Assembly (NCBI GenBank): GCA_963921195.1
Contig: OY992541.1
Coordinates: 10,200,951-10,264,950 of the forward strand
Length of the DNA stretch: 64,000 nt
Reading direction: 5' to 3'
From: Pegoplata infirma
Taxonomy: Eukaryota; Arthropoda; Insecta; Diptera; Anthomyiidae
Both the position numbers and the translations under genes were made by a program. The stretch's first letter is position 1. Every line of letters starts with the position of its first letter. Below are positions 52,361-64,000 of this stretch, one piece after another. Below the pieces are notes generated by a model that ran no database searches, was not told the DNA's origin, and worked only from the letters and a program-made list of their open reading frames with translations.

Positions 52361-53330
52361 GAGGCGAGTCACAGTTGGGTCGACAGACCACAACCACAAA
52401 TAGTTTTTGTCAGATTACAACCACAAAAGTTATTGAATATTTTATTTTTTTCTAACATCTACTTCTTTCATCAGATAATTAGCACCAAAAAAAATAAAGG
52501 TGTATAAAATTTTTTTAAAACGGCAATTGGCTAAAAAGTAAAAAGTTGTGACGACATTTTTATCATGACGACATTTTTTGTTTTAATCAAATTGCTTTTG
52601 TTTAAAAAATTTTATACACCTTTTTTTTTTGGTGCTAATTACACAGGGCAACACTTTTTTTTTGCCCGGGTTCTGATAGCTAATTTTGGGTAATTGGGGT
52701 ACGCTGATTTCAAATCTGGCTATCGTTTTTTGGGTCAGTTCTAGCTTTTGAGATATAGCCCAAGGAATCTTTGAAAATAGGCTATTTTTGGCATGTTTGT
52801 GAGTCCATATTTACCAACACTTGTCTTACATCCAAAAAGTGAATGACAATTTTGAGTATGTTGGATATACTGATTCTAAAAATGCTCTTGCTTTTGTTGA
52901 GTCATCTTTAGTTTTGGAGATATCGCTAAAATAAAATTTTTAAATTTATGCCCTCTTTAATTTTGTCTGAATATGTATGCCCTTTTTAATAACTCGAAAA
53001 CTGAAGCTGTCAGAGAAAAGCTAATACCAGTTTTGGAATCCTCGCATCCAATATAGTTAAGTTAGTGTTTAAAACTGAGGCTCTTAAGATGAAATGTTAA
53101 AATAATGGAAAAAATTGGATAACAGATTCGGAATCAGCACACTAAAATCCATACAAATCAGTTGTCAAAGGTCAGGCAAATTGAAAAAGTTCAACTTTTG
53201 TCAACCTGTGTTATCTGATGAAGGAAGCAGATGTTAGGAAGAAAAATAAAATATTCAATAACTTTTGTAGTTGTAATCTGACAAAAACAATTTGTGGTTG
53301 TGCTCTGTCAACCCAACTGTGACTCGCCTC
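52361..53330. mobile_element. MITE CC (970 bp, GAGGCGAGTCACAG ends)
   Basis: GAGGCGAGTCACAGTTGGGT...ACCCAACTGTGACTCGCCTC, arms ~115 bp including CAGATTACAACCACAAAAGT; TTA on both sides (52358-52360, 53331-53333). The interior (CTCGAAAACTGAAGC, GAGATATAGCCC) is non-coding. Confidence 0.85.
52479..52638. mobile_element. Palindromic MITE DD inside CC
   Basis: TTAGCACCAAAAAAAATAAAGGTGTATAAAA and its complement ending TTTGGTGCTAA; TTGTGACGACATTTTTATC repeats around the loop. It interrupts the left arm of CC after TTTCATCAGATAA, as shown by the intact right arm. Confidence 0.75.
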
Positions 53331-53409
53331 TTATGCAACAAAACAAAAGCAAAATATTTTAACTTTTATGTGCTCAAAAATAGCGTATGCAACAAACCAT
53401 TGCTTAGTC

Positions 53410-53729
53410 CAATGGTTCCCAACTTTTGATTCTCGCCCCACTTGGGGGCAATTTGAATGCTTCAGGGGGCAACGGGAAATTTTTAAGATTTTTTTTGTTA
53501 AATTAAAAAAAAAATTATTTTAGTTAAATTATTTAGTTAATTGTTAAAAACTTTTTCGCAAAACTTTGTTTAAACGATGATTTTAACAAAAAGTTTGGTT
53601 AACCACAAGTAAATTTTATATTTTAAAACAAATTCCAAAAATTTACAAATTTTTCTTGAGTGTAGGGGGGACATTGTAGTTTTTTAACCTAAAAGTGGGG
53701 CATGGCGCAAAAAAGGTTGGGAACCATTG
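53410..53729 (-). mobile_element. hAT-like MITE EE, copy 2
   Basis: The length is 320 bp, in reverse orientation to copy 1, CAATGGTTCCCAACTTTTGA...AAAGGTTGGGAACCATTG, with perfect 8-bp duplication GCTTAGTC (53402-53409, 53730-53737). Confidence 0.92.
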
Positions 53730-54059
53730 GCTTAGTCAATGATAATATTTGGGATATGAAGCAAAGTTAGGTTTGGATATCTTCTAATTTATACGTTATA
53801 TAAATAAATGGTTTACGGATTTCAAAAGAGGACTTATTAATCATATATAATTGAGTACTAACTCCATTTTTCCAAAAATGTTCTTTGGGTCACACCAATT
53901 TCCAAGCTACGATATGTTCCAAACTCTTCTCAAGATGGCAGTTTAAAAGATATTAATTCGAACTTTTTACACCATGCAAACGAATAATTCAGCACCATTA
54001 ACATTCAAACTGCGTTTTTTAAGTTATTTCACTATTGCAGTAAATGAGCGATATGTACA

Positions 54060-54840
54060 TTAGCCTGTTCTGAAAATGGCCTCTTCTTGGAATTTCCTTT
54101 GGTAATACCAAAAAAAAATTACGCGTATAACAGAGCTGATAATGCGAAAAAGTATAAAAAATCCCTACAACCGGTCTAACAATAAGTTCGCAATCGTAGT
54201 GTAAAAAAAAAATATTTTTTTGTTTTGAACGAAAATTTTTTTTTCTTGTTTTTGCAACAAAAATTTAATTAGTGGTTTAAGGCTAAGTTTTTGAAATATC
54301 GTTTTAACTTAGTTTAATCGGTAGTTTAATTAAATTAAAACCAACTGTAGTTGTATTAAATTTACCAAACATTCTGTTTTTCAGTTCAAGTTTAGCAAAT
54401 GTCGACTAACACGGTATTGCCATTCCAAATATCGCATTTTTCAGTAAAAACAAATATTTATTTTTTTTTTGACAAGTGTTGTAGGGAGGCAAAGTCTGAT
54501 TTATATATTTTTGATGATATATCCATTGTTTTTTTTTTTTGCTATTATCTTAAATATTATTTTTCGGGACAGGCTAATGTACATATTAAATTGAAGCGAC
54601 ATATTTTCATAAATATAGGAATCCCACAAACTTGATTTTTTTATTTTTTTTGTTAATTTAAAACAAAGTTTGATAAAAAAAAAACTCTGTGACAACAAAT
54701 TTCTGGCCATGAATTTGTGTTCATCTGTGTTAAATGCCAAACGAAAGTATACCAAGAAAATACCTGAGAGGTTTTGGCGAAATAATTATTGTAATCTATC
54801 GAAGATTTCAGGTTTTTGATAAAAGTGTTAAAACTAAGTC
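54060..54840. other. No feature recognised
   Basis: AT-rich; frames of 60-84 codons on both strands are long only by chance in A/T runs. A T-tract (TTTTTTTTTTTGCTATT) is present. Confidence 0.35.
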
Positions 54841-54861
54841 TAATACCCAATTTGCACCTGA

Positions 54862-55134
54862 AGGCCTATTCACATCTGAGGTGAAATCTCGTTCGAACGA
54901 GATTTTGATCATTTTATAAGGTGCCCATACACTTGCAGTCTCGTTGTACAGCTTGCTGGATAGACCTGTGCATTTTGTTTTTGTAATGGTCGTACAACCA
55001 GCCCATACACGATCAAAATCACGTTTTCATCCAGCCAATTGTACAGCATGCAGTATCGTGTATGGCCCCCTATACACAACCATATGATCGAAATCTCATT
55101 CGAACGAGATTTCACCTCAGGTGTGAATTGGGTA
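54862..55134. mobile_element. MITE family C copy carrying a D MITE
   Basis: AGGCCTATTCACATCTGAGG...GGTGTGAATTGGGTA. A ~20-bp C end fragment (TACCCAATTTGCACCTGA) directly precedes it. The loop is interrupted by D after CATTTTATA. Confidence 0.82.
54919..55071. mobile_element. MITE family D, complete 153-bp copy 4
   Basis: AGGTGCCCATACACTTGCAG...ATCGTGTATGGCCCCCT, with ATA on both sides (54916-54918, 55072-55074). The unbroken C loop reads CATTTTATACACAACC. Same length as the copy at 36776. Confidence 0.88.
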
Positions 55135-55136
55135 TG

Positions 55137-55247
55137 AGCTGAAATATCGTTCGAACGAGATTTTGATCTTATGATAGAGAATGATAGAGAACCATATGAT
55201 CGAAATCTCGTTCGAACGAGATTTCACCACAGGTGTGAATATGCCTG
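55137..55247. mobile_element. MITE family C, degenerate copy
   Basis: GCTGAAATATCGTTCGAACGAG, CCATATGATCGAAATCTCG, TTTCACCACAGGTGTGAATA. Left end eroded. Confidence 0.7.
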
Positions 55248-55324
55248 AATAGTTTTTTTTAATATGTGTTAATATATCACCCTTATCTACTAAGTATTTT
55301 TCCAGTATTTGGGATAACAAATCC

Positions 55325-55470
55325 GGCACACGGTAAAAATTTAACTCACCAAGTGCTTTTGTGTAATTTAACCAAGTTTTTGTTTTAAAAATTTTTGCTA
55401 AATTACGCAAAGGCACTTGGTGAGTTCATTTTTTTCCAAAATTTAGTAAATAAGTGTAAGTTTTTTTTTG
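55325..55470. repeat. Inverted repeat with ACCAAGTGCTTTTG motif
   Basis: AACTCACCAAGTGCTTTTGTG and CGCAAAGGCACTTGGTGAGTT face each other around TTTAACCAAGTTTTTG. Related sequence near 21840-21955; the (N)CACTTGGTGA motif also resembles 49430. Confidence 0.55.
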
Positions 55471-55548
55471 GGTGCAAATCTTATTCGCAATACAGGGAAT
55501 CAATAGATAGGGGTGGTCAAGGGTAGTTAACATGTAAATTAACCTTTA

Positions 55549-55679
55549 TAGCCAATTCACACCTGAGGTGAAATCTCGTTCGAATGAGATTTCGATCATA
55601 TGGTTGTGTATAAAATGACACAGACCATATGATCGAAATCTCGTTCGAACGAGATTTCACCTCAGGTGTGAATAGACCT
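55549..55679. mobile_element. MITE family C, 131-bp copy with TTA duplication
   Basis: TAGCCAATTCACACCTGAGG...GGTGTGAATAGACCT, with TTA on both sides (55546-55548, 55680-55682). Confidence 0.88.
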
Positions 55680-55683
55680 TTAC

Positions 55684-57890
55684 TATCAAAACATGAGTTT
55701 ATTGCATTTTATGGCTGTGATATAGATTTTAGAATCACATATCGTATGACTTAGTACGACAATCATAAATGGAGCTTTAGAAAATAGTACGTAAATGAAT
55801 ATGAGTGTATACTAAATAAAAATCATCAATACATCCATGACATTTATTGATTGCATCATATGAATTCAGCAGATAATGTAGTTCATAAAATACACAAGAC
55901 AAGCTTCATAAAAGTTATAAAAGAAAAAAACAAAATGAGAATGAAAATGAAAAAAAAAATAAATAAAAATATGAAAAATTAAAAAATGTACATGAAAAAA
56001 AGTAGGCGTGTTATATGTATTCGGCTGTGCCATTTCTTATATGTGGTAAAAAAATAACCTCCAAAACTTTTATTAAATTCATTTATTAAACCAGAAGAAC
56101 GAGGTTGTAACGAACTGGCATTGAAGATACGAGTATTTCAATCACCAATTTGAATATGTTGTTAAGGACAACAACAACACACAATTTCATGATTTGTTAG
56201 GCGGAAAAATTGATTTTCTAATTCTTTGGGTTCAAGTGGAGGTCTTTGAACTTCTTCTTACATAAAAATGTTTCATTTGCTAAAAAAACAACAAGTAGAA
56301 AAGTTAAATTCGACTTTGCAGAATCTATAAATACCCTCCACAATGCCCTTTTTAAGTGATAGTAAATTTTCTAACATGAAAAAAAAAAATTATACAATTT
56401 TAATTAAAAATGTTTTTTTAGAAATTTTTGTAAAAAAAAAAGGAAATTAGCACGTATTTTAGAGTTATTTGCAAAAACAATCGCATTTTTTAAAGTTGAT
56501 GAGTTTGTGATGCCACAATTTGTTTCTAATAGAATTTTTTTGGTAAATTTAACCCTGAAAATAACAACTTTTTTCGAATGTGGCGTAACAATTTTTTGCA
56601 TAACTCGAGAACCAGGCGAGACTCCACTCTACGGTTTGAACGTAAGTATAAAGAAAGGATAAAGGATTAACATATATTTTTTAAAAATACCCTTCTTTGA
56701 GATATTTTATCTTAAACCATGGATTTGCTAAATATGACTTTTGAGCACAAACAAAAAAAATCTTGCTAAATATTATTTTAGTGTGGACCCCATTACCTTT
56801 AAAATGAGATATCACTGAGATTCGTATCAGTAAGATTGATGGAGATATGGTCAAAAACATAGGACCACTTAAGTAAGATATTTATGATTTTTTTTTTCCT
56901 TTTCAAACCCTGCCTGGTATCTCCGGAACTATTTGTTCCACCAGCCCAAAAATTGGAGTTTTTCTTTTCCTACTTGAATAGAAAAGTTCTACTAATTTTT
57001 ATCAAGTTCTAAAAGGGTGATACGGATCGGTCAGATTTATCCAATACAACAAGTATACCCATGTTTTGTGTGCTATTTTAAAGTTTGCTACCCAGAAGAG
57101 AATTTAGAGAAAATCATCGAATGAGAAATGAATAATTTTTACCAACTCTGTTTTTCGATAGGACAATAAAACTATACAACAAAAACGATACCAATACGTA
57201 TTCCCTTAATATATTCTTAAAAATTTAATAAAGCCAGCGAAAAATATTTGGAATTTTGAGTGGGAAAGCTAATTTTTTGGTTTTAACAATTGAATTACAA
57301 CGCATAGATTTCGTTGATTTAGTACTAATACACTTTCATTTTTGTGTGAATTTACTAATACATTTTTATATTTCTTAATGGGCACCACTGATGTATGTAT
57401 ATCAATATTATTATTATATTAACAAATTTTAATAAATATCAGAGTGTGCCATAGACACTCTCCCATTCGGAATTATCGATTGTTTCTTAAATCTAACAGA
57501 AAAATGTTTATTTCTAAGGACATTTTTACAAGAAAGTAACATCTAGTGGAGAATTCAAATTATTATGAAGTTTACAAATGATATAGAGAACAAATCGAAC
57601 AAGGAATTACGCATTAGATGATTCTCTCCAATGTAAGAGAACTACCAATTTGAGATCGTTTTTCACTACCAATCTGAGATCGGGATAGAATCAAAAACTG
57701 CGTGAACAATTGTTATTACTCCTCCTTGGAGAGAGAACCCTTAAGGAGACCTTCCTTGTACGATCACAATGCTTCATTTTCCCATCCTAGCATATACCAA
57801 AATGGGACATGTGCAACTTACTGTTCTCTTCGTTTTCGGTACTTTTTCGAAATGAACAAAGAAACCAGTGCCAGACTTATTCGGAAGCAT
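55684..57890. other. Mostly unassigned; mini-me end fragment at 56290-56350
   Basis: ACAAGTAGAAAAGTTAAATTC and ATACCCTCCACAATGCC mark a subtype 2 mini-me end. From 56600 to 57100 phrases such as ACTCGAGAACCAGGCGAGAC and GGTATCTCCGGAAC suggest a decayed fly repeat. ACTACCAAT.TGAGATCG occurs twice at 57640-57680. A plus frame at 57702-57929 (MNNCYYSSLEREPLRRPSLY...) is G+C-richer but unrecognised, and it runs into element AF. Confidence 0.3.
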
Positions 57891-57894
57891 ATTC

Positions 57895-58522
57895 AGGGTG
57901 CGCCATGTTTTATGTATGTGAATATTTAAAAACTTGCAAAAAATCCACCGATTTCCACATACAATATATTATCATTTAATTTTGTTCAAAACTACTTTTT
58001 TGACTACTCTTTGAACAAAACATCTATTAGCCACGGACAAATGTTTTTTTTTTCTATTACCTTTTTGAGCAAATCTGGTGGTAAATGGATGATTTCGTGA
58101 GAAATGTCAGGGGTGAAATCTACAGATGAATGTCTCCCTTTTTTTTGACATCGCACTTCTAGGCAATTTTGACTTGCCACCAAGATCTCCATATTTAACC
58201 CCTCCGGACTTACTTTTTCAGGGATTAATTGAGAAGAAAAATTTACGCCAATAATTCTTAGACCGTCAATGGTCTTAGAATTGTTTAAAACAATAAATTT
58301 GAGATGCTCGGAAAGCATTGGAAATGCATCAAAAAAGAGGATAATTTTTTCCGCGGTCAATAGAGGAGTCTATTTAATGTATATTTTATTTAAAAAATAA
58401 TAAAAAAAATTGTTTTGAATATATTTATATTGAAAATATAAAACATATTTTATATGAAAATCGGATGATTTTTTTGTAAGTTATTAAATATTCACATATC
58501 GACATAAAATATGGCGCACCCT
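57895..58522. mobile_element. Inverted-repeat element AF (AGGGTGCGCCAT ends, 628 bp)
   Basis: AGGGTGCGCCATGTTTTATG at the left, ATAAAATATGGCGCACCCT at the right; arms ~50 bp sharing GTGAATATTTAA. It encloses a 118-codon minus frame. Confidence 0.75.
58004..58360 (-). pseudogene. Unassigned 118-codon frame inside element AF
   Basis: It starts MTAEKIILFFDAFPMLSEHL and ends NICPWLIDVLFKE. Its position inside inverted ends, and the higher G+C than the flanks, suggest a remnant of the element's own transposase in a deletion derivative. No catalytic signature is visible, and I cannot place it in a family. A full transposase would need several hundred residues. Confidence 0.3.
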
Positions 58523-59035
58523 TTATATTATACCGCCAACTCATGATAAATGATATACATATGATTATTTAAATAATATTTGAATAAAATTCGTAATGAA
58601 ACATCCGGAATTAAATCAACTAAAACCAGAAGATATGCTGTATTTACCAATGAAGTAAATGCAATTCAGGGGAATTGGGTAGGAGTTGTTAAAAAAAAAA
58701 TGCCAAACAACTATTGCGATATGGCAATAAATATGTACCAATTTGAGCAGTCCGCTACAGTTGAAGAAGGGGAGTTACGGAAATAAACAGATGGACCTAT
58801 CCGTCGGTTTATACGATTCCCAAAAGCATTGTAGATAATGATGAAAATGTAACCAATTATTTTTCTAAATTTAATGAATATTAGTATTATTTATGTTTTT
58901 AATTTAAAGGAATTACAAGCACAATGATAACTCTTTCTAACTACTGAATGTATTTACTATGAACTCCACACGAATTTGTTTTCGTCCAAATTTACAAAGT
59001 CACAGAAAACAATTTCATTACTTATATAAATGTTT
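58523..59035. other. Unassigned; weak frame at 58580-58786
   Basis: MNKIRNETSGIKSTKTRRYA... (68 codons) is moderately G+C-rich and stops before CAGATGGACCTATCCGTCGG. Not recognised; it could be a decayed exon or transposon part. Confidence 0.2.
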
Positions 59036-59043
59036 GCCCTCAA

Positions 59044-59140
59044 TAGCGGTCCTCACCCTTGATAGAAAACAAAAAAAGAATCGGAGAAATGAAGGAAATA
59101 AGAAAATGTTTGACAGACACAACAACAAAATACATGGTGG
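59044..59140 (+). mobile_element. Palindromic MITE family R, left arm only
   Basis: AGCGGTCCTCACCCTTGATA...AATGTTTGACAGACACAACA; the right arm is missing after AATACATGG. Confidence 0.72.
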
Positions 59141-59231
59141 CTCGTTTGCTCATTTTCTTGGTTTCTGATTTTCTAAATAGACAATTTTTTCTACTTGATG
59201 CTTGAGTAGGTTGAAGTGTAGTAAAAAATAA

Positions 59232-59551
59232 AGGGCCCATCAGACGGCAGACAAATCTTACAATTTTTTTAACGACCAAAAATGGGTTTGAATTACATTA
59301 GCTAACATGTCAGCCAATTTGTCTTTTAAGCGCTCATTTTTTTTTTTTTGTGGAAATATTTTCGAACACACATTTAAACAATGTTAATAATAAGGCGATT
59401 GGATGGAATGAAATTACATTCAACAATAAGTTGTACAACTTGTAAGCCGAGTCAACGGTTGGTTGACAAGTTGTACAACCTGCCATTACACGAGAAATTT
59501 GCATTTGTTCGTTAGATAAATTGTAAGATTTGTCTGCCGTCTTATGGGCGC
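59232..59551. mobile_element. MITE AG (GGGCCCATCAGACGGCAGAC ends)
   Basis: GGGCCCATCAGACGGCAGAC...TTACAATTTT at the left, AAATTGTAAGATTTGTCTGCCGTC at the right. A second hairpin, GTTGTACAACTTG / CAAGTTGTACAAC, is in the centre. Flanks TAAA / TTAA. Confidence 0.7.
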
Positions 59552-59654
59552 TTAAAAGTCCTTGACCAAAAAAACAGCTGATTAGAGCGGTATTTAATTA
59601 TTATGTGATTTTTTCAGACTTTTTATAAGAAATTTAAAATGAAACTTCAACGAT

Positions 59655-59815
59655 TAATTATTTATTTATTGAATTTTTAACATGTAAGTACAAATCATAT
59701 ACTAAATTAACGTAACAGAGACGGGTGACAATGACCATTGTCTCGTTGTAGCGAAACACACCACGGCCTTTGGTGGGAATCGACTCATAGGCTAGCACGC
59801 TATTATTTCGGCGTT
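59655..59815 (-). mobile_element. tRNA-derived SINE, copy 2 (degenerate)
   Basis: In reverse: AGCGTGCTAGCCTATGAGTCGATTCCCACC (tRNA-like head, B box AGTCGATTCCC), then CTACAACGAGACAATGGTCA and TTGTCACCCGTCTCTG, collinear with copy 1. The 5' end with the A box is lost. Confidence 0.7.
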
Positions 59816-59819
59816 TTAA

Positions 59820-60650
59820 TTATATTTAATGATTTGAGGTTGTAAGATGTTTGTGTGAGAAAACTTGTTCAAGAAGGTGGTTACTCTTGAGTGGAATAAT
59901 TGGTAGACAATTTTTTTGTAGGAAATTTCCTTAAAAGTTTTCTATAAAGAGTGATTACCGTTAATGTAATTACTTTTCTTGCAAATGTGATTACATTTTG
60001 GAAAAACGCTTTATAATAATAATGAACAACATAATTAGAATTATCGTCACCTGAATTACAAATATAAGTTACTTGCGCAAAAAAAAAACGGAATAATGAT
60101 TGAGTGTATTTGGTCAAACTACATGTATCCATAAAAAAATACACTAATAAACTAAAGAATGGGAAAATTGACTTAATTGGAGAAAAATCGGTGCAGAAGA
60201 TTCTACAGAAATATTTGTCAAAAAAATAAGAAAAACAAAAAAATTTAAAGTTTTTCTAATTTTAACAAGAAATTTTATATAATAAAAAGGTTCATACAAA
60301 TTCAATTGTTCTTTTGGGTCCTCTATGTGTAGTTAAAAATTTACTTTTTTGATCCCCTTCGCCCAAGGGTATACAGCAATGATGGACATTTTTGTAATTC
60401 CTATTGCCGCGGGAATAGGCTAAAAAATGCTGCTTGTGCGCAGTCGACTCACGTACACTATAAAATTCTGTTGCTTTAGCAAATTTGTTGATTTTTCTCT
60501 TGCTACTACACACACAAGCATAAATGCTATAGTATGTGTGTGCGCACCACTGGTATACAGACAGACGAAGGGACGTTCAAACAATGTCTAAGTCTGGATT
60601 TTACAGTCAGTACTTAAGTTTGAGTAGACACTACACTCAGATAAAAAATA
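59820..60650. other. No gene recognised; mini-me-like phrase at 60550
   Basis: CTGGTATACAGACAGACGAAGGGACG resembles the core-plus-repeat of mini-me elements. The 73-codon minus frame at 60292-60513 (MCSSKRKINKFAKATEFYSV...) is not recognised. Confidence 0.3.
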
Positions 60651-60655
60651 ACTTA

Positions 60656-62832
<2,177 letters not shown>

Positions 62833-62929
62833 AAAATGTTAAACTTAACCAAATTCAAGGCAAATTGATAATGATGCCTTGATTTCGTTCCTTTAAGTTC
62901 ATATTTTTATTACGAAGAGAAAAAACAAA

Positions 62930-63055
62930 AAAAAAAAAGAAGCTCACTCAGGAAGTACTGACTACCAATTACTTACGTGATACTTCTTTCGGAAAGGAGA
63001 TAGAAAGGGGATAATGGTTCAACGTGCTAACCACTAAGCCACAGCACCCAACAAT
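62930..63055 (-). mobile_element. tRNA-related SINE fragment
   Basis: In reverse: GGGTGCTGTGGCTTAGTGGTTAGCACGTTGAACC, a tRNA-like A-box region (TGGCTTAGTGG), followed by ~85 bp of body ending in a T/A-rich run. No B box is seen at the expected distance. Different from the SINE at 11888. Confidence 0.5.
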
Positions 63056-63327
63056 CATAGTTTTTGATCAAAAGTTTTTTGTCCGTTTCACTCTACCTTT
63101 CTTAGTTTTTGAGATACGATAATTAAGGGGACCAATAGGATCTTGAGAATTTCAAAAACGGAATAACTTTAAAACTATTACTGTGAGAGCTTTTCGGTAG
63201 TGTTGCACGTGTTAAGACCTACAAAAATGTCTTTAGACTTTTTGTTTACCAACTTTTTTAATTCAAAGCTAGGACCCATCGGGGTCCACACATTTGAAGA
63301 GGACCGGCGGTACTATAGGAATTCTAA

Positions 63328-63562
63328 AGGTGCGTTTACACGAGAGATTAAACTGCTAGAGCTTGGACAACATACACCTCTGTGAATCTAGGTTATTCAA
63401 TTATTTTTAATTTGTTTAATAAAAAAACTATAACGAAAACAATTTTTTTACCATTTAAGGTGCATAAGTTGTTCGTGTTCACGTGAAAAAATCTGTCAAA
63501 CTCCATATAAAAAAATATTTTTGGCAACGCCAAAGATTTGTCTCTCGTGAGAACGCACCCTA
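63328..63562. mobile_element. MITE AI (GGTGCGTTTACACGAGAGA ends)
   Basis: AGGTGCGTTTACACGAGAGATTAAA at the left, GATTTGTCTCTCGTGAGAACGCACCCT at the right. The inner sequence GTCAAACTCCATATAAAAAA and TTGGCAACGC is shared with 16260-16335. Confidence 0.68.
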
Positions 63563-64000
63563 AGAACCAAAAATGTCCAACATTTTGCTCTATCTAGATT
63601 AGTTTTCGCCATTTTAAGTTTATTTAACAAAAAAAAAATTCCCCAAGTTATGAAAAATCTGGACAAAGTCTACAATAATTATTTAAAAATTACAAAAAAA
63701 AAAAGTTATAGAGTCCCTTTTTACAAACGCATTGATTTGGGTGCTGTTATGAACTTTTTTTTCAAACAATTATCATTTTTAAGCATAGTACTCTGTTCGG
63801 TTTCACGGGAAAAAATCTGTACATATAAAAAAATAAATTTTGGCAACGCGAGGAATTATAGGGAAATTGTTAAAAACGTTTTCACGCATTTTTATAATAT
63901 ACTGTATACAGACAGGCGTGATTTTCCATTGAACAAAATCACATAGTGATTTACAAAATCATCTCAAATTGTACTAGCATAAAGAAAAACCACAGAATCA
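63563..64000. repeat. Second AI-related repeat and unassigned sequence
   Basis: TTTCACGGGAAAAAATCTGT...TTTTGGCAACGCGAGGAATT...GGGAAATTGTTAAAAACG (63800-63885) is the uninterrupted form of the repeat split by SS at 15705-16259. The 98-codon frame at 63650-63946 lies over it and is not a gene. Confidence 0.55.

Larger units (their letters stand above)
51805..54058. mobile_element. Inverted-repeat family BB, long copy with insertions
   Basis: ATATCTCTCATTTATTACAATAGTGACATAACT at the left; TTTCACTATTGCAGTAAATGAGCGATATG at the right. Inside: the inverted partner of 23185-23260, element CC (with DD) and hAT-like EE copy 2. Similar phrases (GGGTCACACCAATTTCC, GGATCACACTAATATCC) flank the insertions. 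Confidence 0.55.

Overview
The window is AT-rich, gene-poor nuclear DNA of an insect, most likely a calyptrate fly (blow fly or house fly relatives). The organism call is inference. It rests on many copies of elements that start TATACCCTCC, share a CCCCATAAAGTATATA core next to GTCC/GTCT runs (the layout of the dipteran mini-me elements), and end CGGCAAGGCCGAATTTAAC...TACTTGTTTT. Long introns with small exons and the base composition fit. No prokaryotic operon, CRISPR array, intact transposase or reverse transcriptase is visible.

Genes. The only convincing protein-coding sequence is on the minus strand. It is a 447-nt terminal coding exon (48441-48887) that follows a good splice acceptor. It encodes a Gln/Gly/Ser-rich 148-residue tail ending ETRI, a class I PDZ-ligand pattern. 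Farther along the same strand are a well-framed 69-nt candidate exon (21158-21226) and a weaker one ending in a strong donor (4176-4235); a possible 24-nt microexon lies upstream at 50696-50719. The window may be intronic or 3' sequence of one large minus-strand gene with alternative downstream exons, or of two adjacent genes. I do not recognise the protein.

Everything else is largely layered non-autonomous DNA transposons. (a) Many short inverted-repeat elements have 3-bp TTA/TAA target duplications (TWA, as in PIF/Harbinger); at least four of these families share an ATTCACA-type subterminal motif. (b) hAT-like elements with 8-bp duplications. (c) A 300-bp family with perfect 7-bp duplications at three insertions. 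(d) A Foldback-like 1.3-kb element with a 9-bp duplication. (e) Elements flanked by TA with CACTRAAA-type ends. (f) mini-me-like elements, one of which carries a perfect 1.6-kb (CAGA)n array. (g) tRNA-derived SINEs.

Layout: 1-3.9 kb, foldback and MITE nest; 7.8-10.7 kb, tandem and nested 300-bp family with mini-me; 10.8-18.1 kb, mixed MITEs and a SINE; 18.6-20.7 kb, Foldback element and MITEs; 20.7-22.3 kb, quieter DNA with the 69-nt exon; 22.3-26.0 kb, MITEs and a 2.2-kb nested inverted-repeat element; 27-42.4 kb, deep nests of mini-me, hAT and MITEs; 43.4-47.4 kb, inverted-motif cluster and a hAT-like element; 47.4-51.2 kb, the terminal exon and its flanks; 51.2-55.7 kb, nested MITEs; 55.7-60.6 kb, sparse; 60.7-62.8 kb, mini-me with the giant array; then a SINE fragment and MITEs to the end. 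Several insertions can be checked against an empty site in another copy within this same window, so their boundaries and relative order are well supported.
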